From NCBI GenBank assembly GCA_016280915.1, contig JAEEHQ010000014.1:1-40967 (forward strand): a stretch of 40,967 nt of DNA, read 5' to 3'. Below, piece after piece: positions 19,711 through 27,357 of the stretch. The translations under genes and the position numbers were made by a program. The DNA is from Bacteroidales bacterium. GTDB lineage: Bacteria; Bacteroidota; Bacteroidia; Bacteroidales; P3. Within the stretch, counting starts at the first letter, position 1. Every line of letters begins with the position of its first letter. The notes below the pieces were generated by a model, which worked only from the letters and a program-made list of their open reading frames with translations, was not told the DNA's origin and searched no databases.

Positions 19711-21042
19711 CTATTTCTTCTGCGATGCCATCCAGGCGCGCACCATGTTCTTGCCCAGACGTATTTCGTCGGTGAGGGGCTTGTTGGCGGGACAGCTGAA
19801 GTAGCAGCAGCCGCATTCGATGCAGTCGAGGATGTTGTGCTCCTTGGCCTCTTCCACCCGTTTGTTCTTCACCAAGGCCGAGAAGAGATAGGGCTCCAAG
19901 CCCATGGGGCAGGCGTGCATGCACTTGCCGCAACGGATGCAGTTGGTCTCCGGATTGCGACGAGCCTCATCTTCGTCCATCACCAGCACGCTGCTGGCTC
20001 CCTTGGTGGTGGGAGCGTCGAGGTTGCTGATGGCTTTGCCCATCATGGTGCCGCCGCTAATGACCTTGCCCGTGGTTTCGGGCAGCTCACCGAGGGCATG
20101 CTTGATGATGTCGTTGTAGGTGATGCCTATGCGGCATTGGTAGTTGTGCTGGCTGGGCAGTTTTTTGCCGGTGACGGTCAGTATGTTCTCTATGAGGGGT
20201 TTGTTTTTCTGTATGGCCTCATAGACGGCAAAGGCGGTGCCCAGGTTGCTCACCACGCAGCCCACGTCGATGGGCAGCTTGCCGCTGGGCACCTTGCGGC
20301 CCGTGATGGCGTTGATGAGCTGTTTCTCGGCTCCCTGTGGATATTTTACTTTTAGGGGTTCGATGATGATGCCGTCGTATTTCTTGGCGGTCTCGGTCAT
20401 CAGCTTGATGGCATCGGGTTTGTTGGTTTCGATGCCGATATAGGCGTTGGGTACTCCCAAGGCTTTGCGCAGGATGCTGGCTCCAATGCATACCTCCTCA
20501 GGGTGCTCAAGCATGACGCGGTAGTCGGAGGTGAGGTAGGGTTCGCATTCGGCGGCATTAATAATCAGGTATTCGGCCTTCTTGCCTTCGGGGATGCTAT
20601 ATTTGATGTGGGCGGGGAAGGTGGCACCACCAAGTCCCACGATGCCCATTTCTTTCAGTTTGGCAACGATTTCTTTGGGTTCGAGGGTGCACTCGCGTTT
20701 GATGTCGGGCGTGCGGTCGATGCTCTCCAGCCATTCGTCGCCTTCCACGTCGATGTAGATGGCGTTTTTGGGCAGACCCACAAAGTCTTTGCAGGGTTCA
20801 ATCTTACTCACCGTGCCACTCACGGGCGAGTGGATGTTGGCGCACATAAAGGTTTGTGCCTCGGCAATCATCTGCCCCACCTTCACCTTGTCGCCTTTGG
20901 CCACGATGGGAGTGGCGGGAGCGCCTAAGTGCTGGTTCATCAGCACCACAACCTGTTTTGGCAGGGGCATCACTTCGATGGCTGCTTGGGTCGATATTTT
21001 GTTTTCTTCGGGGTGGACACCACCCATTTTGAAAGTCTTCAT
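19711..21042 (-). CDS. rnfC: Rnf complex subunit RnfC (NADH-binding, two 4Fe-4S clusters)
   Basis: RnfC is the peripheral subunit that exchanges electrons with NAD(H). The 443-residue protein has an N-terminal biotinyl/lipoyl-like fold region (to about 100) and then the flavin/NADH-binding part with GLGGATFPAHIKYS and INAAECEPYLTSD. Two C-terminal 4Fe-4S motifs follow: CIRCGKCMHACP from residue 368 and CIECGCCYFSCP from residue 407. It is second in the rnfBCDGE order, 30 bp after rnfB. Confidence 0.96.
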   Translation of the reverse strand: MKTFKMGGVHPEENKISTQAAIEVMPLPKQVVVLMNQHLGAPATPIVAKGDKVKVGQMIAEAQTFMCANIHSPVSGTVSKIEPCKDFVGLPKNAIYIDVEGDEWLESIDRTPDIKRECTLEPKEIVAKLKEMGIVGLGGATFPAHIKYSIPEGKKAEYLIINAAECEPYLTSDYRVMLEHPEEVCIGASILRKALGVPNAYIGIETNKPDAIKLMTETAKKYDGIIIEPLKVKYPQGAEKQLINAITGRKVPSGKLPIDVGCVVSNLGTAFAVYEAIQKNKPLIENILTVTGKKLPSQHNYQCRIGITYNDIIKHALGELPETTGKVISGGTMMGKAISNLDAPTTKGASSVLVMDEDEARRNPETNCIRCGKCMHACPMGLEPYLFSALVKNKRVEEAKEHNILDCIECGCCYFSCPANKPLTDEIRLGKNMVRAWMASQKK

Positions 21043-21072
21043 GTTTTCGTTCCTTTTGTTAAGGTTAAGGGT

Positions 21073-22008
21073 TTATTGGTTGTTGGCGGGAGCTTTCTGT
21101 GGCTCGACTGCGGGTGCGGCAGGGGTTGCGTCGGCTTTGTCGGCAGCAACCGATGTGTCGGACTTAGGCGTGGCAGGTTTTGGAGGAAGGGGAGGGAAGT
21201 TGACAGCATGGATGGCTCCGGTGGGACATTCGGCTACGCACTTACGGCAGGACTTGCAGAGGTTGAAGTCGATGTAGGCAAGGTTGTTCTCCACCGTGAT
21301 GGCACCGAAGGGGCAGGTCTTGGCACACTTGCCACAGCCAATACAGGCAGCGCTGCAGGCCTTGCGGGCGGTGCCGCCCTTCTCCTGGTTGCGGCAGGCC
21401 ACATACACACGGCGGTCTTTCAAGCCCTTCTTGCGTAATTCGATGATGTGGCGTGGGCAGGCTTTCACACAAGCACCACAAGCGGTACACTTGTCTTGGT
21501 CGACGACTGGGAGACCGGTTTCGGGGTCAATGCTGAGGGCACCGAACTGACAGGCAGCGGCGCAGTTGCCAAAGCCGAGGCAGCCGAACATGCATCCGCT
21601 CTCGCCGGCGTAGACGGTATTGGCAAAGGCACAATCCTTGAGGCCGTCGTAGTTATTCTTTGCGGTAGCGTTGGAGCAGGTGCCGTTGCAACGCACCACG
21701 GCTACTTTGGGTTCGGTGGCTTCGGCCACGACGCCGAGAACGGCGGCAACCTTCTTGGCCACTTCTTCACCGCCCACAGGGCAGTAGAGACCGTCCATGT
21801 TGCCCTGTTTCACGAAGGCTTCGGCCATGGCACGACAGCCGGACTTACCACATCCGCCGCAGTTGGCACCGGGGAGCACCTCGGCCACCTCGTCGATGAG
21901 CGGATCTTCTACAACCTTGAACTTTTGTGCGACAAAATACAGTAGAATGGCGAAGATGGCACCGATGATGCCGAGCGTCAATACTGCAGTCAAAATCATG
22001 TTGGTCAT
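21073..22008 (-). CDS. rnfB: Rnf complex subunit RnfB (ferredoxin-oxidising, multi 4Fe-4S)
   Basis: RnfB accepts electrons from reduced ferredoxin. The 311-residue protein starts with one membrane helix (5-27). A 4Fe-4S domain follows with Cys50, Cys53, Cys58 and Cys76, then an NNYDGLKDC region. Downstream come several ferredoxin-type cysteine clusters, including CTACGACVKACP, CIGCGKCAKTCP and CKSCRKCVAECP. A Pro/Ala-rich tail of about 40 residues ends the protein; tails of this sort vary in the family. It is the first gene of the operon, with a well-spaced promoter about 50 bp upstream. Confidence 0.96.
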   Translation of the reverse strand: MTNMILTAVLTLGIIGAIFAILLYFVAQKFKVVEDPLIDEVAEVLPGANCGGCGKSGCRAMAEAFVKQGNMDGLYCPVGGEEVAKKVAAVLGVVAEATEPKVAVVRCNGTCSNATAKNNYDGLKDCAFANTVYAGESGCMFGCLGFGNCAAACQFGALSIDPETGLPVVDQDKCTACGACVKACPRHIIELRKKGLKDRRVYVACRNQEKGGTARKACSAACIGCGKCAKTCPFGAITVENNLAYIDFNLCKSCRKCVAECPTGAIHAVNFPPLPPKPATPKSDTSVAADKADATPAAPAVEPQKAPANNQ

Positions 22009-22057
22009 TGTGTTATGTGTGTTTTGTTTATTATTCTACCAGTTTAAATTTATCCTG

Positions 22058-22088
22058 CAAATTTACGTGTTTTTTTTAAAACAACAAA
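22058..22088 (-). promoter_or_regulatory. rnf operon promoter
   Basis: On the minus strand a -33 TTTG (22085-22088), a 19-bp spacer and a -7 box TAAATTTG (22058-22065) match the Bacteroidota primary sigma consensus exactly. The -7 box lies 50 bp before the rnfB ATG. Confidence 0.75.
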
Positions 22089-22260
22089 ACTTTATTATAC
22101 TTTTTCTATTAAAAAGATTTCAACATACCTGTGTATAACTACTACAGATGGCATGTCATGAGCATAATAGTTTCTCCACATCTGAGGATGGGACTGGTCT
22201 ACAAATGTGACTTTATTCCAATTGTCTTTTAGGCCATTTTGGTTTTGGCAGAGGATTTCG

Positions 22261-22292
22261 TTATAATATAAAATTATAATTTTATATTATAA
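22261..22292. repeat. 32-bp perfect AT-only palindrome
   Basis: The sequence from TTATAATATA at the left to TATATTATAA at the right equals its own reverse complement over all 32 bases, with no loop and no G or C. The flanking bases (G on both sides) do not extend the symmetry. It lies mid-way between divergent genes, about 250 bp from rnfB and 390 bp from usp. Confidence 0.95.
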
Positions 22293-22644
22293 GGCAAACA
22301 ATTCTACCAAATGCTCTTAATGACTTTTGTTCGCTCGTGTCCGTTGTTGCGATAGTGTAACATCTTGTATTTAGGTTTTTTGTTTATTGTTTGAACGAAC
22401 CTACAACGAACTTACAGCGAGGGTGGAATTCGGCAAGGATGGGGGTGGGTGTTTAATTCGGCTTTTTGTCATGAATAATTCTGTCATTTACCCCATAATG
22501 TGTCGATTGATATTGCCGTTTTACCCTACGACCATTTGTTTTTCCCTCTGTTCATTTTTGTTGATAATCACTTTGATGCGGTTTTTCGGCAGAGGTGTGG
22601 AATTTTTTTTTTGTTTAATTCGCAATATATTAATTTTTTTTTCG

Positions 22645-22652
22645 TATTTTTG
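22645..22652 (+). promoter_or_regulatory. Bacteroidota -7 box (TATTTTTG) before the usp gene
   Basis: TAnnTTTG lies 26 bp before the ATG at 22679. No clear -33 box is present, and the area is T-rich. Confidence 0.5.
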
Positions 22653-22678
22653 CAAACCAGAAAATTAAAAAATTTCGT

Positions 22679-23494
22679 ATGAGCAATATATTAGTTGGTT
22701 TCGATTTTTCAGCAGGTTCCGCATACGCCGTAGACCTCGCCATCAATATCGCTAATCGCATTGGCCTTGATTTACGCCTCGTCTATGTCAAAGAGAAAGA
22801 CCAAGACGAAGGCCCTGTTCGTGAAGAAATTGAGCGCCGCAATGCTGGCGTGGCCCACCTTCTACATGGCATCAAAATGGATTATGTCATCAGGGAAGGC
22901 AAGGTGGCCGAAGAGTTTGCCCAACAGGTTGAAGCAGACGGTTCTGAGCTGATAATCGTGGGAACCAATGGTCTCTCTGGATTCAAGAAGAATTTTATCG
23001 GTCGCAATACCTACAGCACCATCGCCAACAGTAAGTGCCCGGTGCTCACCATCCGCGAGGATTTCAATTTCGACAAGTCGCTTGAACGTATTGTGGTTCC
23101 CATCGACAGTAGTGCCGACACCCGTCAGAAAATTCCTTTTGCTGCCCGTTTTGCCAAAATTTTCGGCTCCCAGCTGCACATTCTCGGACTTTACACCAGC
23201 GAGAATAGCACCATCAAGGGCATCGTTGACGGGTATGTGAACATGGTGGACACCTATTTGGAGAAGGCCGGTGTGAACCACGTCGTTAAGTGCGTTGATG
23301 TTCCCAAGAACCTCACCCTCACCACACTGGAGTATGCCGATGAGATTAATGCCGATATGATTGTCATTATGACTGAGCAGGAATCATCGCTCTCTTCGAT
23401 GATTCTGGGTACCTATGCCGAGCAGATGCTAACCCTCTCCACTCGTCCTATCCTCTCGATTCGTCCCGAGCAGGTGAATGGTTTGGCCAAGTAA
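22679..23494 (+). CDS. Universal stress protein, tandem UspA domains
   Basis: The 271-residue protein has two Usp domains: NILVGFDFSAGSAYAVDLA opens the first (1-145) and ERIVVPIDSSADTRQ the second (about 148-262). The first contains IIVGTNGLSGFKKNFIGRNT (about 92-111), matching the G-2x-G-9x-G/S/T ATP-binding loop closely. The second has ADMIVIMTEQESS followed by LGTYAEQML, with a less conserved loop. It is cytosolic, and Usp proteins are nucleotide-binding stress and starvation factors. The gene diverges from the rnf operon across a long intergenic region, and the SPOR gene follows 80 bp later in the same direction. Confidence 0.92.
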   Translation: MSNILVGFDFSAGSAYAVDLAINIANRIGLDLRLVYVKEKDQDEGPVREEIERRNAGVAHLLHGIKMDYVIREGKVAEEFAQQVEADGSELIIVGTNGLSGFKKNFIGRNTYSTIANSKCPVLTIREDFNFDKSLERIVVPIDSSADTRQKIPFAARFAKIFGSQLHILGLYTSENSTIKGIVDGYVNMVDTYLEKAGVNHVVKCVDVPKNLTLTTLEYADEINADMIVIMTEQESSLSSMILGTYAEQMLTLSTRPILSIRPEQVNGLAK

Positions 23495-23574
23495 TCCCGA
23501 CTACTCACGATTCAATTAGTTTTTGGCTCAGCATATTGCTGGCCGGTGTAAGTATCTTGTAAGTATCCGCTTTT

Positions 23575-24039
23575 ATGAAGAAAAACCAGCTCGTGTTAAT
23601 CCTTCTTGTCCTAACCAGCAGCGTATGTTTGGCACAGGGCTATCGCCCTGGTGGAAATCGTAGTCGTGGCCAAGTACAGATAGTGGGCGATGTGGCAGTC
23701 AACCAGTTGGTGCAACGCCATATCGAACTCAACGAGCGTGTGCGCACCATTCCTGGCTATCGCATACAGGTGGCTTCGCTCTCTGGCACATCTTCGAAAA
23801 ACCGCGCTTTCGACATGAAGGAGCGCATCCATGCAAGTTATCCCGGCGTGGAAGCCTATGTGGTGTTCGACGAGCCAAACTTCAAGGTGAAGGTGGGCGA
23901 TTTCCGCACCCGTCTTGAGGCCTATGTCTTTCTCCAGCACATTCGGGGTGAGTTCCCGGGCACTATTATCCGCGACAATATCTATCCGACGCAAATCAAC
24001 TGGGATGAAATGGTTCCAGAGTCGGAGGATGATATTTAG
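23575..24039 (+). CDS. SPOR-domain exported protein
   Basis: The 154-residue product has a signal peptide (MKKNQLVLILLVLTSSVCLAQ) and a short linker. A SPOR domain follows at about 60-135: GYRIQVASLSGTSSKNRAF, a helix, then FKVKVGDFRTRLEAYVFLQH. SPOR domains bind denuded septal peptidoglycan, so this is probably a periplasmic cell-wall-binding protein. The C-terminus is acidic (ESEDDI). A terminator follows at 24073. Confidence 0.88.
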   Translation: MKKNQLVLILLVLTSSVCLAQGYRPGGNRSRGQVQIVGDVAVNQLVQRHIELNERVRTIPGYRIQVASLSGTSSKNRAFDMKERIHASYPGVEAYVVFDEPNFKVKVGDFRTRLEAYVFLQHIRGEFPGTIIRDNIYPTQINWDEMVPESEDDI

Positions 24040-24072
24040 AAGCTCTTTCTGTAGCGTATACGTCAAATATTA

Positions 24073-24108
24073 GCCTGAAAGGAGTTGTCTCTTTTTCAGG
24101 CTTTTTTT
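24073..24108 (+). terminator. Intrinsic terminator after the SPOR gene
   Basis: An 8-bp stem (GCCTGAAA 24073-24080, TTTCAGGC 24094-24101) is directly followed by T7. It lies 34 bp past the SPOR stop codon. Confidence 0.85.
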
Positions 24109-24170
24109 ATTTCCTTTTTCTCAATAATGTTCTGGCTATTCTTGGGTGAGCCGAATAGAAATGGAAGTTG

Positions 24171-24818
24171 TTATTGGCTTTCAATAAACTTTTGGGGATT
24201 CCAAAAGTTGTCGTGGACTTTGTGTATCTCGTTGTCTGGCAGATTCCACCACTGGGTGGACAGGAGGTTGTTGATGGTGTCTTGGTCGAATCGATATTTT
24301 ATCACTTTGGCTGGTTCGCCGACTACAACGGCATAAGGAGGCACATCGTGTACAACGACGGCTCCTGCGCCTACAACAGCTCCGTCGCCTATAGTTACAC
24401 CATCTAAAACAAATACGTTTGCTCCGATAAATACATCGTTACCAATGATTGTATGCTTGGACTCTTCATAAAGGTTTTCTTTGCAAAGAGTTATGCCATT
24501 CTGACATGCAGTAGAATAGAACATGGGGGCTGTGCTAATACCATTGGTAGGATGAAGTCCCATCCCACAACAAAAATTGGGGCCGATGGAACAAAATTTA
24601 CCTATTTCTGTATCCGTGATGTTGGGATTTTTTGCAATATAGGAATAGTCTCCAAGTTTAACTTTGTTGAGATAAAATGGTGGGTATAACTTGGTATGTT
24701 TCCCATAAACACATTGGTAGCTTTCGCTCCTTACTAAGGAGTAGCCATATGTTTTTCCTTTGGGTATAGAGGGATGGCTCAACCAGCGACCTAACAATCG
24801 TTGAATGATGTACTTCAT
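24171..24818 (-). CDS. CatB-like left-handed beta-helix acyltransferase
   Basis: The product (about 215 residues) belongs to the hexapeptide-repeat acetyltransferases of the xenobiotic/polysaccharide type. It shows repeating hexads ([25 protein letters not shown] broken by a loop; later [20 protein letters not shown] and [20 protein letters not shown]) and a GLHPTN loop that supplies the likely catalytic His near residue 90. The C-terminal [13 protein letters not shown] is typical. The internal Met at 24818 is chosen because it gives an ATGA overlap with the glycosyltransferase stop; a start at 24833 is also possible. The neighbour suggests acetylation of a surface glycan or oligosaccharide; the substrate is unknown. 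Confidence 0.88.
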   Translation of the reverse strand: MKYIIQRLLGRWLSHPSIPKGKTYGYSLVRSESYQCVYGKHTKLYPPFYLNKVKLGDYSYIAKNPNITDTEIGKFCSIGPNFCCGMGLHPTNGISTAPMFYSTACQNGITLCKENLYEESKHTIIGNDVFIGANVFVLDGVTIGDGAVVGAGAVVVHDVPPYAVVVGEPAKVIKYRFDQDTINNLLSTQWWNLPDNEIHKVHDNFWNPQKFIESQ

Positions 24819-25780
24819 CTTCTTTTTCTCCATGGTCCTTTATGTCCTAAGATTTTCTTTAGTCGATTATTTATCAGATATTTGTATATGTCCTTTTTCT
24901 TCCATTTGCTGCGTCCTGGCTGGAAATAAAGGAAGTGGAATTGGCGGTCGGCCTCACCGACAATCTCTTCAGAAGACGGATGAATTAAAGGTAGGATGGG
25001 CTTTGTTGGAATATTGTCGATGATATTTCCGCTACCCAATGGGTGAGTCGCTTCAACGATAGTGCCTATATTGCTAGAGAGGTTTGAGTTTGGGATGATA
25101 CCTTTGCCATGTTGTAACCAGATGGACATAAAAAATTGCATATCCCAACTGGAGTTATCGATGCCGTCTTTGTGGACTTCATCCAGTCGGTCGCACCAGT
25201 ACTCTCGTTCGAGAAGACCGCACCCATAGTTGCGCAGGGCGATCGAGAGGTCGCGGCGAGAGGTTTTTGGTAGTCGGATGTCGAAGAACTGCCATGCTCG
25301 ACGCCAAGAAGCCCAAGCGCATAGGTTGCGGTTCATCATGGAGAAGTAATAACTGCCGTCGCCCCATTGCTGTTTGTCAACATTCATACTACCAATGGCC
25401 TTGACAGAGTCATCGTTACGATATCGTTCAAGCAGCTGTGTGGCGTAAGGAAAGAAGTCGGGGTGGGGAACAGCGTCGTCCTCAATAATGATGCCCGCCT
25501 CTACGTTAGAAAAAAACCATGAAAGTGCTGCAGCAGGACCGGGTCCGCACCCAAGATTAGTGTCGGAAAAATATGTGTGTACATGACTGTTAGTGCCAGC
25601 GGTCGCATCCTTTATAATGTTACGCACCTCTTCGAGACGAGGCTCATCGTTTCGTCCCACCCTAGGCCCGTCCTGGAATAAGTATAGCTCTTTTGGTGAT
25701 TGTTCCATCACAACACCCATCACTTTCTGGGTAAAATCGGGCCGGTTGAAATTAATGATTAAAACAGGAGTTTCCAACAT
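24815..25780 (-). CDS. Glycosyltransferase (GT-A fold, family-2-like)
   Basis: The 321-residue protein begins [18 protein letters not shown], as in sugar-nucleotide transferases of the hemolysin/GNT-I-like type. It has a YLFQDGPR strand, [19 protein letters not shown], and the metal/nucleotide-binding acidic motif [15 protein letters not shown] (near 95-109). Further signatures include [12 protein letters not shown] and [13 protein letters not shown]. There is no signal peptide. It forms a two-gene unit with the acetyltransferase (ATGA overlap). A role in LPS, capsule or protein glycan assembly is likely; the sugar is not predictable. Confidence 0.85.
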   Translation of the reverse strand: MLETPVLIINFNRPDFTQKVMGVVMEQSPKELYLFQDGPRVGRNDEPRLEEVRNIIKDATAGTNSHVHTYFSDTNLGCGPGPAAALSWFFSNVEAGIIIEDDAVPHPDFFPYATQLLERYRNDDSVKAIGSMNVDKQQWGDGSYYFSMMNRNLCAWASWRRAWQFFDIRLPKTSRRDLSIALRNYGCGLLEREYWCDRLDEVHKDGIDNSSWDMQFFMSIWLQHGKGIIPNSNLSSNIGTIVEATHPLGSGNIIDNIPTKPILPLIHPSSEEIVGEADRQFHFLYFQPGRSKWKKKDIYKYLINNRLKKILGHKGPWRKRR

Positions 25781-25891
25781 TATTTTGTGCTTAGGTCTAT
25801 TACAATCAATTTGTTATAAAGAAGGAGCTATAGATGTAATGTGGTGTTATATAGTGTAATAAGAATAGTATTCACGAATCGTTGCTATCTG

Positions 25892-25899
25892 CAAAGATA
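25892..25899 (-). promoter_or_regulatory. Possible -7 box (TATCTTTG) for the glycosyltransferase pair
   Basis: TAnnTTTG on the minus strand, about 110 bp before the glycosyltransferase start. No -33 box is seen at the usual spacing. Confidence 0.4.
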
Positions 25900-26003
25900 T
25901 TAAAAAAAAATGATATATAGGTGTTTGTTTCCATTTTTTTAAGTTGAATGAAACAAGGATGTAAAAATACTTTTTAAGATGATAGAGTATTGTGGAGAGG
26001 GAA

Positions 26004-26033
26004 TAAAAAAAACTCGACATTTGTCGAGTTTTT
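26004..26033 (-). terminator. Terminator of tRNA-Met
   Basis: A hairpin with arms AACTCGACA (26011-26019) and TGTCGAGTT (26022-26030) lies right after the tRNA on the minus strand. It is followed by an A7 tract on the plus strand, which is a U-run in the transcript. Confidence 0.88.
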
Positions 26034-26034
26034 G

Positions 26035-26108
26035 TAGCGGGAATCAGACTTGAACTGATGACCTCCGGGTTATGAATCCAGCGCTCTAACCAGCTGAGCT
26101 ATCCCGCC
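26035..26108 (-). tRNA. tRNA-Met (anticodon CAT, elongator type)
   Basis: The 74-nt minus-strand sequence folds as a cloverleaf. The acceptor stem is GGCGGGA/TCCCGCT with a G1-U72 pair, the D arm is AGCTCAGCTGGTTAGAGC, the anticodon loop is TTCATAA, and the T arm is ATCAG-TTCAAGT-CTGAT. The discriminator is A, and CCA is not encoded, as is usual in Bacteroidota. The initiator hallmarks (mismatch at 1-72, three G-C pairs in the anticodon stem) are absent, so elongator Met is favoured; a lysidine-modified tRNA-Ile2 is the alternative. Confidence 0.93.
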
Positions 26109-26141
26109 ATTTTGGATGCTTTCCTCTGTCGAAAGCGAGTG

Positions 26142-26172
26142 CAAAAGTACGAACTTTTTACGACATGACAAA
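26142..26172 (-). promoter_or_regulatory. tRNA-Met promoter
   Basis: On the minus strand, TTTG (26169-26172), a 19-bp spacer and TACTTTTG (26142-26149) match the Bacteroidota -33/-7 consensus. The -7 box ends 33 bp before the tRNA 5' end. Confidence 0.75.
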
Positions 26173-26250
26173 ATTTTTTTGAAAAATAATTTTTTCTATA
26201 CTATAAATGAATTTTTTACGTTATATAAATCGAAATAAATTAATACCAAA

Positions 26251-27351
26251 ATGAGCGAAGAAGACCCCAAATTATACAGCAATTTTGACTATGAGTCGGC
26301 CCTAAGTGTGGCAGAAGGACAGAAACCAGTTGAGACTGTGAATCTTGCACTATTGGAAAGGCTCCGTGCAAAGAAGCGTAATGAGCCCACGGTAGAAGAA
26401 CTTGTATCGGGCGTACTGCATGGTGACCGCATGCTGCTCAGTCGTGCCATCACGCTGGTAGAGAGCTCGCTATACGCTCACCAGAAGAAAGCCCAAGAGG
26501 TGATAGAACGGTGTCTGCCCTACTCGGGCAAGTCAGTTCGCTTGGGCATAACGGGTGTGCCTGGAGCTGGTAAGAGCACCACGATTGAATCTTTGGGGAA
26601 ATACCTCACGGGACACAACCATAAGGTTGCAGTATTGGCCATCGACCCCAGCAGCGAACGCAGTCATGGCAGCATTCTTGGTGATAAGACCCGCATGGAA
26701 GAGCTGAGCGTGGACCCCAATGCATTTATTCGTCCAAGTCCTTCGGCGGGATCGTTGGGCGGTGTCGCGCGTAAGACACGTGAGATTATTATCCTTTGCG
26801 AGGCGGCAGGCTTCGATGTGGTGATAGTGGAGACCGTGGGTGTGGGGCAGAGCGAGGTGGCTGCCCATTCGATGGTGGACTTTTTCTTGCTGTTGCAGCT
26901 GATGAACCAAGGTGATGAGTTGCAGGGCATCAAGCGTGGCATCATGGAGATGGCTGACATGATTTCTATCAACAAGAGCGATATTGACCCTGTACGTGCA
27001 GACCTTTCTGCTACGCAGTATCGCAATGCATTGCATCTGTTCCCCAAGCCTGAGTCGGGTTATGAAGTGAAGGTTACCACCTGTTCTGCTTATACAAAGG
27101 AAGGCCTAACCGAACTTTGGAATAACGTGATGGATTATGTGACCTTTACCAAGGCCAATGGCTATTTCTATAAGAAACGTCAAGAGCAGAATCTGCGCAT
27201 TCTCAATGAGACCATTGACAACGGTTTGCGCGACCGCTTTTACAACGCTCCCGGCATGGAGGAACGCATCGAGCAGATGAGCCAGTTGATTTTAGAAAAC
27301 AAGATAAGTGCCTATCAGGCAGCTGAGCAACTGTTGGGAGGGGAGAAATAA
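26251..27351 (+). CDS. meaB: Methylmalonyl-CoA mutase-associated GTPase MeaB
   Basis: MeaB is the G-protein chaperone that loads and protects the adenosylcobalamin cofactor of methylmalonyl-CoA mutase. The 366-residue protein has a helical N-terminus, the P-loop GVPGAGKST (102-110), the DPSSERSHGSILGDKTRM motif, RPSPSAGSLGGVARKTRE, and VETVGVGQSE as the switch region. NKSD supplies guanine specificity. The length fits the family. No mutase subunit is in the window, so it must lie elsewhere if the pathway is active. hemW starts 6 bp after its stop, so the two are probably cotranscribed. Confidence 0.96.
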   Translation: MSEEDPKLYSNFDYESALSVAEGQKPVETVNLALLERLRAKKRNEPTVEELVSGVLHGDRMLLSRAITLVESSLYAHQKKAQEVIERCLPYSGKSVRLGITGVPGAGKSTTIESLGKYLTGHNHKVAVLAIDPSSERSHGSILGDKTRMEELSVDPNAFIRPSPSAGSLGGVARKTREIIILCEAAGFDVVIVETVGVGQSEVAAHSMVDFFLLLQLMNQGDELQGIKRGIMEMADMISINKSDIDPVRADLSATQYRNALHLFPKPESGYEVKVTTCSAYTKEGLTELWNNVMDYVTFTKANGYFYKKRQEQNLRILNETIDNGLRDRFYNAPGMEERIEQMSQLILENKISAYQAAEQLLGGEK

Positions 27352-27357
27352 GTATTA

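Larger units (their letters stand above)
22009..22678. other. Long AT-rich intergenic region between divergent rnf and usp genes
   Basis: No gene is supported in these 670 bp. It holds the rnf promoter at the left, a 32-bp perfect palindrome at 22261-22292, and a -7-like box before the usp gene at the right. An open frame at 22387-22668 is hydrophobic and Phe-rich as expected for translated T-tracts, and is not called. Confidence 0.6.
25781..26250. other. Intergenic region holding the tRNA-Met unit
   Basis: Apart from tRNA-Met with its own promoter and terminator, and the -7-like box at 25892, this 470-bp region shows only A/T-rich DNA. Confidence 0.6.

Noticed and set aside
22387-22668. 93-codon open frame upstream of usp
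   Set aside because: Mostly Phe/Leu/Ile from T-tracts, and it runs over the usp promoter region.
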